Source: Polyodon spathula
Lineage: Eukaryota > Chordata > Actinopteri > Acipenseriformes > Polyodontidae
Assembly (NCBI RefSeq): GCF_017654505.1
Contig: NC_054537.1
Span: forward strand, 65,978,645-66,042,644
Direction of reading: 5' to 3'
DNA length: 64,000 nucleotides
Part shown: positions 50,820 to 62,551 of the stretch, piece by piece
Position numbering within the stretch: the stretch's first letter is position 1
Layout: each line of letters begins with the position of its first letter
Translations under genes and position numbers: made by a program
Notes under the pieces: model-generated
What the model saw: the letters and a program-made list of their open reading frames with translations, nothing else
Told to the model about the DNA's origin: nothing
The model's database searches: none

Positions 50820-52857
50820 CCTACCCTAACCCTGGTTCCCTGAAAGAGAAGACAACCACCACCAGATAGGTATGGGATATTCTTGCCCTTTGGGTAGGTA
50901 TCACTGAGCTCTCTATATTAGAGCTGCCGAAAGGCCCCTTCCTGTGATGACGCACTCGGTCCCGCCAACCAAGGGAATAAAACCGTCACTCACAGGAAGA
51001 TCCTCCTCCTTTTCCATCAAACCTGTGAGGGCGACTAAAGCGACATCCCGGGCAGTGGTCGTCTTCTCTTGCAGGGAAACAGGGTTACGGTAGGTAACCT
51101 ACTGTTCCCTTTCAATTCGAAGACGAGCACCACCAAACAAGTATGGGATAACCTACACAAAAGCCGTCGTAAGGGAGAAGGAATGGAAGCAACTGAGGGA
51201 TGCACAACACTGTCTAACCCAGGGGTTAGCTGTGTGAACTTACACCCTCAAGGACCCTTGTGCCTACAGAAAGCAATGCAGGGTCTACCACGTTGGTAAG
51301 GTAGAACCTGATGAAAGTATGCAGCGTAGCCCAGCTAGCTGCAGTACAAATATCAGACATCGAGGCGTCCTTAAAAAGGGCCCAAGATGTAGCCAGCCCT
51401 ACCTGGAGGGGGCTAGCCAGCACCATCATACGCAGTTGAGACTGTGTCTATAATCCAGTAAGACAGATGCTGCTTAGAGAGGGGCCGTCCTAGGGTCCGT
51501 GTCCCGTGACAGACAAAGAGCTGGTCAGACTGATGCAGAGCTCTTGTCCTATGCACGTAACATCTCATTGCCCGTACTGGGCAGAGGAAATTTAATCGTT
51601 CATCCTCCGTAGAAGCAAACGGAGGGGGTGAAAAGACTCCAGTTCCACAGATTGGTTGACGTGGAAGGCTGTAATCACCTTGGGGAGGAAAGCAGGGTTG
51701 GTGCGCAGCGACACCCTACTGCCATCTTCCCAGGAGCTGTGTACAGACAGCGCCTGCAGCTCACTGATCTGCTTAGCCGAGGTGATAGTCACGAGGAAGG
51801 CTGTCTTAATAGACAGATACTTCAGCTCTGGATTGTAAGGGCTCAAACGGGGCCTTCGTGAGAGCCTCTAGTACAACATTAAGGCTCCATTTGGGGAGAA
51901 CAATCCTCCTAGGAGGGCATAATCACCGTGCACCTTTAAAGAAACGGGTAGCCAAAAAATGCGCACCCAGAGACATAGAACCTACAGGGACATGGCAACC
52001 AGAGATAGCTATTAAATATACCTTCAAGGTGGAAGGCAATCTTCCAGCATTGAGCAGTTCTTGTAGAAACTGCAAAATGACTGGCATAGGGCAAGTAATG
52101 GGGTCATGGTTGCCAGCCAGACACCAAGTTTGAAAATACTTCCACTTGCAGGTATACAATGACCTAGAGGAGTCTACCCTAGCACTCTGCATCATTTCCA
52201 CAATCACGTTAGATAGCCCTAGGGCTAGCCAGTGGCCCCTTTCAGGGGCCAGACTCATAATTGGATCCTGCCTGGTTCCGGGTGCCAAAGAGAGTCTTTT
52301 ACCTGACTGAGGAGATCCAAACAAAGTGGAATATCCCAGGACTGGCCGTCCACAGCTGGACGGGCTACTTGGGAGCTAATAGGAGAAATGACACTTTCTC
52401 CACCAGACTTTTTCGAGAAAAGCCAGGAGCAGCGGTATGGGTGGTAAAGCGTATAAAATCGCTTTGTGCCATTCATGTGTTAGAGCGTCTATGCTGAGTG
52501 GACCGCCTAAGTGGTGGAGGGAGTACCACAGGGGCAATGCATTGTCTCTGCCAAAGTGCAGAGATCGACCTACCCCCGTTCCCAAATGCGCTCCACCACC
52601 TGAGGGTGTAGTCGCTACTCCGACGGATGCGGGTGCTCCTGGAAAGGAGGTCCGCTGCCCAATTTACTGGGTCGGGAATGTGCGTCGCCCGTAGAGACAG
52701 CAGACAGCAGATTCCTTTGAGCCCATATCAGTAGCTTGAAAGCTATGAGATGCAACCCTGGGTAACGTAGGCCACCCTGATGGTTGACATACACCACCAT
52801 GGGGCAGCAAGAAGAGCTATTACGCCATTGCTTTGCACGCGTGAAGTGGTTTGCCCA
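50820..52857 (-). mobile_element. DIRS-type (tyrosine recombinase) retrotransposon, 3' half
   Basis: Minus-strand order: an RT-linked RNase H end (MVVYVNHQGGLRYPGLH, ~52800-52620), then PLSIDALTHEWHKAILYALP followed by PIPLLLAFLEKVW (~52500-52400). The tyrosine recombinase follows: SARVDSSRSLYTCKWKYFQT and QFLQELLNAGRLPSTLKVYL (~52200-52000), LKYLSIKTAFLVTITSAKQI then SELQALSVHSS (~51825-51730), and HTFIRFYLTNV (~51330). Frame changes and stops make it inactive, and the 5' half (gag and most of RT) is missing. The terminal region has the unusual inverted and direct repeats described in the findings. DIRS elements lack a DDE integrase and insert through circular DNA and recombinase. Confidence 0.88.
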
Positions 52858-55629
52858 GATGCAGTAAAAATGTTAAAGTACACTATGCTTCAGTTCTGGC
52901 CTTGCCATCTTTACGACATCCAGGTGTAACTAACAGCACATGTTAAAAAATTGAATGACTTCATTTAAAAGATTTCTGCTAAATGTTCACATGGATGAAT
53001 TAATCAAAACTTTCTAGGTCAGAAACAATCTTAGCAATTGCAATTATTTGAGAATCTGTTGCTGACAAAAGATGATGGACAATGGCACTGGCTGCAATCA
53101 GACATGTTGCCAATATGAGCTCTGGGAGCTTCTTCTGACAGCTTTTCAAGCTCACACCTGAGTTATGAAAAGCATTAGGAGCTTAATGGTAGGCCTGTAG
53201 TGCCATACAGGCACCAGAAGTAATTTAAAATGAGTGTTTTCTAAGAGATATATCCAGTGTGAAAAAACTCTGAAAAATAATACAGTTGTTCTCAAGAACT
53301 AGCAAATACAAAAGGAGGAGTATAACAGCACAGAATTATTGAATGCTTTTGGTGAGGTGTCTAAATATAAGCAGGGCCTAACTAAAAGCATATTTTTGTG
53401 GACTTTCTTGTATAAACATGACAAAACAAGTTATAAATTGCTTTTATAAACCAGACTTCAATCATTAAACAAAGGGTTTGTGCTTCAAAATGCTCAATAA
53501 TATAATTTTCACCAGGCTTCCTTTTGAAAATAATAGCTTTGGGGTTTTAAGATTTGAGTTAATCAAGGGCTATGAAAAAGGATATTAGTTACCTAAATCA
53601 TATTTTAAAAATAATATTTGGTGGACTAGATTATGTTTTGACTGTTTCTTGAAAAGGCCTTCCGAATATAAAATCGAATGCAATGTATTCCAATTTTAAT
53701 GTAGTAAAGAAGAGGTATGCCAGTCCAGATATTTGCTTCAACAAATTCTATATAATTTTAATTGCACCAATTGAGCCTTAATTTAGGGTACAGTTGGAGC
53801 AAAAACCAGGAGGGACTGGAATTGCCCACCCCTGGTCTAACTAATAATTCCAAAATCTAAATGAATTCTTGCTTGCTACAAGTAAACAAACTGTGACTCC
53901 TTAACTGTTCATTCTAGTAGAAGACAACAACTGCTAAATAATTTTCAATAATTCATACAATCATTTGGTGTTAAAATAACTGGTAATAAATCACTGCTTA
54001 TGCATTTTTTATGTGATATGGCTTTCTTTTTTCGTGAACCAATGCTATGTTGGTTTACTGATTTTTTTTTCATTATTCTTTCAGCATAGCGCTTACTATG
54101 TACCGAGAAAGAAAAAAAGTTTATAGATGAGTTAACACAATAATTTAGTTCTAGCAAGAATATATTTAAACATTAAACATAAAAGCTAATTTACATGAAC
54201 ATTTTCAAAATTGAACTACTCTTGGTTTAATCATTGTTGTGCTCTCCCAGATAATTACTTAAAATGATGGCTATCTTCCATGTCTTACCAACTAAACTGA
54301 GAACACTAGTATCAGTATTTTTCTATACTGAGAAGCAGGTTCCATTGTAAAATGCTTACTAGGGGTTTGACTGAGATTACCTACATATTTCATTGCAAGA
54401 GCCTATACAGCTGTCAGCTACAGATCAGCATAACAATTAGTCATTGCAAGACACAAACCCATAACCTGGCTGTGAATTTTGTTGTCAGTGCATTTGTACA
54501 CCACAACCTCAGCCTTATTTATTTACTGGTAGCCTTGGACAGTTTAAGTTTACCTTTTTTTAAGGTTTGAAATGTAGGACACTAGCCCAGAGCAAAATGT
54601 TTTGCTTCAACATCTTACCAAAGCCAGTTTGGTAGCTTTCCCTGCTGCCGTAGCTAATTGTAAAGGCATCTGATGCATATCAAAAGACACACCAGTATAC
54701 TGTTCCTGCTTTCACCTCCAAGATGTTAAGGGTAGGCAGATTAAACACTTCACACAGCTGCAGCTGATAAATCATCTACAAATACAGAAGGATACTTTGG
54801 CAAGATTTTGTTTGCTTAGAATTCTGAAATTGTGCTTTTTTAACTCGGAGTGGCTAAAATGTACTTTTGCATGTGATGTAAGCTATCATTTTGCAAAACA
54901 ACAGGGTTTATTTATGGCCAAGCCTTTGTGTCAATGATCTGTTCTATTCAAATGACCCACATTAAAACAGCTTGTTAGGTGAATTTGACATGTCATTACT
55001 TATCTGTTTTATGTATCTCTCTAAATTCTTTCTCTCTGACTTTTCTAATGGAAAAAAAAAAACTTTTAACCTATTAAACTATTAGCCAAGTATGTATTTC
55101 TACATTAATTTGATACAGCAATATGTATTTTATTACAGTTCTTTATAAACAGTAACTTTACAACAGATTTATTTTAAAAATAAATATTTTGTGGCAAGCA
55201 CAGGTAAATCCATAAATCACGTCAGGTGTCAATCATCTGGCTTTACCTTTTCATTGGGTTTTTTTTGTTATGTCTGCACAGAAGTTTGCTGTGTGTCACT
55301 GCTCATTTACTCTTGGGCAGCGCATTGTGTTATTATTGTACTGTATTATTAGCTTTCTTTGTGTGTGTAACCTTTCTAAAAATGCGTACAAAAGTTGCAT
55401 GTTGCTTATTGTTCATAATTAATATGTTACTAATAATTAGACGTTATAGCAGGTCCCCAGTGTCGCAATCTAAAGAACTAATGCTGGGCTGCTGATCTTG
55501 GCTAGGGGCCCACAGGGAGAACTGCATTGGCCTTTGTTCTCTCTAGGGTAAGGGAGACTAATCAGCTGAGGATGGGTGGAGATTACCCATGCTGTGCCTC
55601 GCCTCCTGGGTTGATTAGTCTGACAACAT
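52858..55629. other. intergenic sequence with one hAT-like end
   Basis: Mostly unrecognised AT-rich DNA. At 53755-53834 the minus strand reads CAGGGGTGGGCAATTCCAGT and continues CCCTCCTGGTTTTTGCTCCA, the end of a hAT-type non-autonomous element, without a visible partner end. Small ORFs at 55226-55495 are not recognised. Confidence 0.5.
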
Positions 55630-55990
55630 TTGTTGCTTAGGTTCAGCAAGTGAAAAGAGGGAATACAGTTATTTCATGCACCATTATGCCTGATGCTTCT
55701 AAATCTTTCTTTAAGTCCTTGGTTGTTAATTTTGGATGTTTTTTAGTTGCTTTGACAATTCTCCTACCGGCTGTACCCATAATTTTCTTTAGACATGCAC
55801 GTCTTTCAAGCCTTTCAGTTGAATGTGTTCTGTGGTACTTCTTGATTATTGCTCTGATTGTGGATTTTGGTATTCAATATTTCTTTGATACTTTTCTGTA
55901 GCCATTTCCTTTGTTGTAAAATCCAAATCATTTGTTTCGACCATCTGCTGTGTTGCCAAAACATTCTTCTTCAACAGTTGTTGGAAATAA
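55630..55990 (-). pseudogene. Tc1-like transposase fragment, heavily decayed
   Basis: On the minus strand the segment gives the linker-to-second-domain part of a Tc1 transposase, including TKDLKKDLEASGIMVHEITV, which corresponds to the LQxSLxxxxVxVHDSTI block seen in such enzymes. It is preceded by a degenerate helix-turn-helix region. No DDE part or terminal repeat was identified. Confidence 0.55.
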
Positions 55991-56593
55991 TGACCTCTTT
56001 TTCTGGCTATTGGCTTTATAATGCAGCTTAGTTACTGTACAATGGTTTTCAATCAATGATTATAGTTCTATTCAATTTTTACAGACCTCTAATGTAAAGG
56101 TGCTAGTACTTTTGTAATGAACAATTGCTTGAAATTGCTTTTTTTTTTTAAGATTGTTTTTTTTAAATATCAGAAATTGTGTATGCTTGTCTTTGTAATA
56201 TTAATTGGTGGCTAATGTTCATTAAATGCTTGTCTTTAAAATGTTTTCTTTAATTATCTTATATTAAGTGTAGGGTGATGTGAGAGGGTGTGAGGATGAT
56301 TCACTTATAACACGGGAGTCAGAGATTGTCTTTGAGACGCCGTGCAGGCACACAAGATTTGTTTATTGATTTGCTACCTTCAGGCAACAATGGTATTCCC
56401 CTGAGGTACTGTATGTGTTGGAAAGGGAAATAATGAAAAGGGGAAATCAAAACAGAAAACAAAACAGTAAATAAAACAATGCAGTAAAAGTGCAGCTTTT
56501 AAGCAGGCTTTTAAGCAGGTCTTTCTTGGACGCTAACCTGCGAGGCACGAGCTCTTAATAATATACCTCCCACTGAGCTCGAGCACTGAGCTA

Positions 56594-56596
<3 letters not shown>
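55991..56596. other. intergenic; possible LTR-like remnant
   Basis: From about 56330 the minus strand has AATAAACAAATCTTGTGTGC, reminiscent of the poly(A)-signal part of the LTR at 58115-58822, but no boundaries can be set. Confidence 0.3.

Positions 56597-56674
<78 letters not shown>
56597..56674. repeat. (TA)n microsatellite
   Basis: About 39 TA units. Confidence 0.97.
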
Positions 56675-56678
<4 letters not shown>

Positions 56679-56713
56679 CGTCACCAGTATAGGGTATGTA
56701 GAAACTACTATCC

Positions 56714-57134
56714 TGTCTCTGCTGCTGGCTCTCTAACTCTGCTGCCAGCTCTCTGTCTCTGCTGCCGGCTCTCTGTCTCTGCTGCCGGCTCTGTCTCTGC
56801 TGCTGGCTTTCTGTGCTGCCAGCTCTGTCTCTGCTGCTGGATCTTTGTCTCTGCTGCTGGCTCTCTGTCTCAGCTGCTGGCTCTCTGTCTCTGCTGCCGG
56901 CTCTATGTCTCTGCTGCTGGCTCTCTGTCTGTGCTGCCAGCTCTCTGTCTCTGCTGCCGGCTCTTTGTCTCTGCTGCTGGGTCTCTGTCTCAGCTGCTGG
57001 CTCTCTGTCTTTGCTGCCAGCTCTCTGTCTCTGCTGCCGGCTCTCTGTCTCTTCTGCTGGCTCTCTGTCTCTGCTGCTGGCTCTCTGTGCTGCCGGCTCT
57101 CTGTCTCTTCTGCTGGCTCTCTGTCTCTGCTGCC
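56714..57134 (+). repeat. 20-bp minisatellite
   Basis: About 21 units of CTCTCTGTCTCTGCTGCYGG, with 12- and 14-base shortened units (CTCTGTGCTGCCGG) and point variants (C/T at position 18, CAGCTG variant). Because no stop codon occurs in the unit, all three plus frames stay open, giving Leu/Cys/Ser/Ala-rich ORFs of 130-165 codons that are not genes. Confidence 0.95.
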
Positions 57135-58114
57135 TTCTCCTGCTATGTCAGAAACAGGCAGCCTTCTTTCTTTCTTTTTCTCAATCCCTATCAGTTCTAT
57201 CTCTGGGGTATTCCACTTCTCCTGCCGGAGCCTCCATTGTATTATCTCCTACGAGGGCTAACCCAAGAAGTAGGAGAGCGTTGCACAGGTCGTACCTTTC
57301 ATTTGCATAAGTCATATGTTGTTTTCTAGACTGTATTTTCACCACCGGTTAATAAATCTGTAATTGCCAATTAACTTCACTACCTGGTTCTGAAATATGT
57401 AAATATGTAGTAGTGCGAATGAGTCTGCCTTGTTCAGGTCATTCTGACAATTGAATCAACACATTTCAGCCCTGGGATTTCTAGAACAACAAACTGTTGG
57501 TAGACAAAAATGTAAAGAATAATATGTGTACTAATGGAATCATACTGTACATTAGTTTGCTACAGCACAGCTACAGTAAGACTAAGGGGTAAGATAAAGA
57601 TTTGACAATATTTTACTGTTTTGTTTTTGGTGTGAAGGATACTGCGAGTGTTTTACGTTATCATGTTCCTATGGATCTACAGATTAAAGACAGTGAGGAA
57701 ATAAGAACTGATTTTGATATTCAGCCTTCTGCATTAAATTATTGTTCCATAATCCAAAGCATCAAGGAGCTTTATTTTATATTAGAGTACCAGTAATTAA
57801 AAAAAGGAGGTACAATCAATCCCCCTCACAACAGTAGCAGAAAAAAATAGCTCTGGCTTTCAAATTAGCTTTCTATTTACCAATTTGTCAAAGTACTTAA
57901 TAATGACTCAGTTTCAATAAATCATATTCACACAATATCATCCAGGGACTTATATTAGTACTTTATACATATTTGTTCTATCCAAGTGAAAGAAAGGTAT
58001 TATAAATGATCACAAAACTGAAAGATTAGAATTATTTCATGAACTTGTACAATTGTGGCAGGATAATCAAAGTTAATTTAATTGTGAAAAAGATCAACAA
58101 TGAAATAAAGCATA
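57135..58114. other. intergenic, nothing recognised
   Basis: No gene recognised. The ORF at 57602-57796 has no family similarity I can see. Confidence 0.5.
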
Positions 58115-58822
58115 TGACAGGGTTCGTGGGTAACCACTGCTTAGGCAATACAGAGAGACATGGGAGGTGGATTTGAAACGTCAGCACAGGCGTGCAGGAT
58201 TTATTAATACAAAAGTAAATAAACAAAAGGGTTATGTGGCGCTACTACACGCACAGAGGACACATACAGCAAGCTGTACAAAAGGAAAAATAAAACACAG
58301 TACAAAAACTACAAATAAAAGGTGTCACACAGTGCGGGCGCTAGCCTTATAAACGAGGCACCCCGCTCCAGGAACCTGCAACACTACATAACCCTAGCTG
58401 TACATTACTTGGGATCACTATCCCCTAAACTAACCTACTGATGAGCCGGTATGCATATGACGACTCCTGCTGCTTCACACGGCCTTGGCTGAGCATTGTC
58501 GTTCTGGCAGAGCGTACGCTCTCCTCCCGAGTATACGCAGCTCCCCATCCGAAGCATGGCATTGCAGTCTCCCAGAGTGATTTCCACCGGATGTTTTTAA
58601 ACTGATGGATACTCGGTCAAGACCCGCCCACCTGCTGATTGAGGACCAGCACATCCAATCACTTGCTGCCCTTCCCCTCAACCAAGCCTAGCAGACAGCA
58701 ACCGCGTGCCCGTCTGTAAATAATAAATTTAATCAGACAAATCAACTCTAAAAAGAAACCCATTTCCCCATACAAATTATACCAACACTGATTCCCACCT
58801 GAGCAGGGCAACCGTCCTGACA
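58115..58822 (-). mobile_element. solo LTR of an LTR retrotransposon
   Basis: Read on the minus strand it starts TGTCAGGACGGTTGCCC (58822) and ends CGAACCCTGTCA (58115), TG...CA termini. Inside are a TATA box (TCGTTTATAAGG near 58353) and, about 150 bases on, AATAAATCCTGCACG (near 58205), giving the U3-R-U5 order. No coding region adjoins it, so it is a solo LTR. The flanking five bases do not match, so the target duplication is not confirmed. Confidence 0.65.
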
Positions 58823-58989
58823 CAAGAGTTAAAATATTGTTATGCTTTTGTTAATTTGATTTTAATGACTTGGCTATTACCACTTATTAGAGTACTGGGC
58901 CTGTAAGTGTTTTTTATTTTACCATTTTGCTTGTAAAGTGTTAGCAAAAGAGCCGTAACTCCTTAGCAGCCCACAAACCAAAACACCCT

Positions 58990-59433
58990 TGTGACAAGGT
59001 AACCTCCGCCCCTCGGTGTATTTGGTTTATTTTGTATAATTTGGCTTATGTAGCATGGGTGAGTTAAAGTGTATACTGGTGTGTGGGCACGGGGATGTCA
59101 CTATTACTTCACGTGCAAACTGTGCCGGGGCCAGATTGAATGATTAGCAATTAAGTCCCAGTACAGGACAGCTGTATTTAAGGAGCACAAATTTCTCACT
59201 CAGAGTTGGTGTGTTCAGAGGCGGAATAACAGTTGGGAGGTGAAATATAAATAACAATTACAATTGATATTCTTGCTGGATTTATACCAGCATGATACTT
59301 GTGTGTTCCATTGTCTGATTGTCTGTCTGTTTTGGCCATTGTGCCAGTTAATTTGTTCATTTATTAATAATAAATCTGTTCTGCAGTGATTCACTCAGCA
59401 TACTGTGTCCTGTCTACTTCGGGGTCTGTGACA
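58990..59433 (+). mobile_element. 5' LTR of an LTR retrotransposon
   Basis: Starts TGTGACAAGGTAACC and ends GGGGTCTGTGACA (TG...CA, 444 bp). It has a TATA-like CTGTATTTAAGGAG near 59170 and AATAATAAATCTG near 59367 followed by U5. A short distance downstream ATTTGGTGTCAAGAAG (about 59457) resembles a primer-binding site, and gag-like coding DNA follows at 59999. A different LTR family from 58115-58822. Confidence 0.55.
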
Positions 59434-59998
59434 TTGCCACGCAAGCTATCCGTGATATTTGGTGTCAAGAAGACTTTTAGAAGGCTTTTACTTCCAGCGC
59501 TCAAAGAATATCACAGACATTTGCAGAGCTTTTTGAGATGTTATAGTAATAAAATAATTCATTATTATTGAGGAATTTGGTGATAAAACGAGTGTTCAAG
59601 AGAAGATTTATCAGTATGCATGTCTATAAAGAGGTATGTGAAAAATACAATGAACAAGGGGTGGGGCTTGGATGGAGATGCAGTACTGAGTTTCCTTTTG
59701 CGATTCAGTGCCTTTTAAACCTGTTTTACTCTGAAAAATTAAATAGAGCGTGTAATATAAACAGTGCCTCTGAAAATAAATTGGTCCTGACGCGCCTGAC
59801 AAACGCTGAATAAATGGACCGCTAAGGGTTAAAAGAGGATGAGAGATGTTTTGCCATTGGCGAGGTTGGGAAAATGTCACCTGACTACCACCCTCCGAAA
59901 CCAGGAAGAGGAACGACTGCCCATCCTGAGAAGGAATAAGGGGAGAAGTGGCCGTCCCTGGAAGAATGGGACAAAGCCGGTGCAAGCTCGATTGAGAT

Positions 59999-60960
59999 AT
60001 GGACTGGCTGCTGAACCCTAAGGTGGACATCATGGAGGCCATCCTGATGGTGATCGACCTGCTGTGGGCCAGAGATGGGGAGCGATGGGAATCCTGAGAA
60101 CAGCAACACCACCCAACATCCCTCGCAGACATCGCAGATATGGTACTTAGCTATCTGGGTGCAGATCTGAGAGGGGCCTCATCGTCCTCAAGTCCCATTG
60201 GGTGGAGCCACGCCTACAGCCAGTAGGTCCATGCCAGAGCCCAGAGGGGAGTCGCACCAGTTCCCAGTGACCGAAGGAGAGCCGCACTAGTTCCCTGCGA
60301 CTGAGCGAGAGCCGCACCATTCCCAAGCGACAAAGGGAGAGCCACACCATTCCCCAGTGATAGAGGGAGACTACCTGCTGCTGCCGCCTCCGCTGCTAGC
60401 GGGAGACTACCTGTTACTCCTGACTCCACTGCTAAGGGACACCACCTTTTGTTCCCACTCCATCACCAGAGGTAGACTACCTGTTGCTCCCGCCACCACC
60501 ACCAGAGGGGCTCAAGCTACCTCCTGAGGGTTAGCTCCTGCTGTCGCCTCGCAAGGGTCAACTCCGGTCCTGTCCTGCACTACCTGGGGCTGCTGAGCCT
60601 GCAACGCCTAGGGCTGCCAAGTCTGCATCACTTAGGGCTGCCAAGTCTGCATCACCCAGGGAGGCCAGTTCTCCTGGGGAGGTCAGTTCACCATTGCCCA
60701 GGAGGCCAGTTCACCATTGGCTAGGGAGGCCAGTTTGCCATTGCCTGGGGAGGCCAGTTCGCCACCACCTGGGGATTCCTACTTGTCATCACCCAGGGCT
60801 TTGTTGTGTCCAGCTATAGAGAAGGGGGGAGAGGTGAGGAGACCACCTCCACCTGCAACAGTTGTGCTGCCGGAAATTCTGGGACCGGAGCCTAAGAGAA
60901 GGGAGCCACCAGCTACAGAGAAAAGGGGGGAGAGGTGAGGAGACCACCTCCATTCTGCTG
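59999..60960 (+). pseudogene. gag-like remnant of the LTR retrotransposon
   Basis: The ATG at 59999 starts MDWLLNPKVDIMEAILMVID and continues LLWARDGERWES, then meets a TGA. The same frame continues EQQHHPTSLADIADMVLSYL, so the stop is probably a CGA-to-TGA change. Downstream is a repetitive Pro/Arg/Gly-rich stretch in several frames (units around CCCAGTGAC-GAGGGAGAGCCGC at 60260-60370, then GCCAGTTCxCCATTGCC units at 60660-60770). This resembles the proline-rich gag of fish Gypsy-type elements. No protease, RT or integrase and no 3' LTR were seen. Confidence 0.45.
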
Positions 60961-61060
60961 CCACTAATCAGGAAATGTCACTGGACTTTAGAGAATTGCT
61001 ACAGCTGTAATTTTGCAGTTAACTATGGTTTTACCATATATTCCAATTTCCTCTTTGGAT

Positions 61061-61534
61061 GAATCTGTCTCTATGCTGGTCATGTTACTTTCAGTGTAAT
61101 TCTAAACTAGGTGCTATATATAGAAAGGGAAACTGTCTTCCTTTCAATATAAGAATATGATATACAATAATAGTCAGTTATTCCACTCCAGGCTGTGGTC
61201 ACATTATTTACTATGTTACTGCCAACCCAATGACCTAGACATGCTGACCCTGCACAAGGAAATGTGTGTGCGCACTCTCAGATTGAACATCAAGACAGTG
61301 CTAGTTGATTACTCATTTTTTAAGGATACAGTCAAGTTTTCTCAGCCGGTTGATACACTGTATAACATAATGTAAAACTGATATTTTAGGAAGCTCAATT
61401 AATGTGAGTTGAATTTAAAGAAAAATAATATGTGTAATAAATTATCCAATTAAAACATACCTTACATTTGCCATTTCCACTCCAATTCGTAGCGGTATAT
61501 AAATATAATTGAAAAAAGGGTACCTTGTTAATAC
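61061..61534. other. intergenic, nothing recognised
   Basis: AT-rich, no recognisable gene or repeat. Confidence 0.5.
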
Positions 61535-62137
61535 TGTAGCAACCATGTAATAGTGTTTTTGTACTGTAATTCCCGTCGTATTGTGTTCCCTCCCCCCTTT
61601 GTATTTCCTGCCATTTGATTGTCTACTCTGTCTGAGTCTGTATGTGTAATTCCTAGCCTGCATGTGGTGCCTCAAGTGCCTCCCCTGTGATTGGTTGCTG
61701 TTTGTCTGTGCTCATTGGTCCTGGTGTGCAGCTGAGAACCAATGGGATGTGTGTAAGTTCCGGTACCCAGTTCAGCATAAAGGGGCGGAGCTAAATGATA
61801 AAAGGAGTTGCGCCACTAATTATTACGTTGCTGATGTTCTGAAAGTGGGTTGCTGTATTTGAATCCTGTAACTGAATCCTGTGTTGCTGACCGAGCTGTG
61901 GACTCGGGACTGGGTGCGGAGAGAGTGTCCAGTGGTGCTGTAACAGAGCGGTTGACTCTGGTTTGGGTGCTCGCAAGAGTGTCCAGCAGCGTGTGTCTGG
62001 TTTGGATTAGAGCATCCACCAGAGTGTGTGTGTATGCAAGTAAAAAGGATTTGAAGAACAGAATCACGCATGTCTTCTCTGTTTTCTGCCTCCTTGCCAA
62101 AAAACTACAATACAAACTGAACTGTGCTACGTCAACA
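61535..62137 (+). promoter_or_regulatory. promoter-like block, possible LTR
   Basis: GC-richer than its surroundings, with three CCAAT-type boxes in both orientations (GATTGGTT at 61690, CATTGGTC at 61715, ACCAATGGG at 61738) followed by a GGGGCGGAGC GC box and ATGATAAAAGG (TATA-like, 61795). It begins TGTAGCAACC and could end GCTACGTCAACA (TG...CA), which would fit an LTR. No poly(A) signal is clear. It could equally be the 5' UTR promoter of another element. The ORFs here look incidental. Confidence 0.35.
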
Positions 62138-62551
62138 TTGTTTATCTCAAGAAGTCGGCATGTGGTTAGAAGATTTCCAGTGTGAAAAAACCGGGACATA
62201 TTTTTTTCTTTAATTTGTTGACTATGTAGAAACTCTGAAGCAGTTAATAACTGTATAATAGTAACCTAATCATAATTTAAAAGTTAAACCTCAGGTGTAA
62301 AACATTATTATATATTTTTAAAACTGTACAGCAGGGGCGTCATTTCAGAACAATTCTGGAAATAAATTATACAAAGCATGCAATGCACAGCACTGGTTGC
62401 TCTGCTGCCAGCTTCCATTATCCCAGTAAAGTAAACATTTCATAGTTACATACTAACTTCTGCTGCATTAAACAAATAGTGGCACACAGCATGTTTTTTT
62501 TTTCTTTTCTTTAACTGTTTTACAGCAAAAAAGGAAAGGAAGGAGCTCCAT

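Noticed and set aside
55226..55495. 89-codon hydrophobic ORF resembling a membrane protein
   Set aside because: T-rich DNA gives hydrophobic residues by composition. There is no homology and no splice or promoter context.
56813..57329. 165-, 138- and 132-codon Leu/Cys-rich ORFs
   Set aside because: All three plus frames are open only because the 20-bp repeat unit lacks stops. No start context or homology supports a gene.
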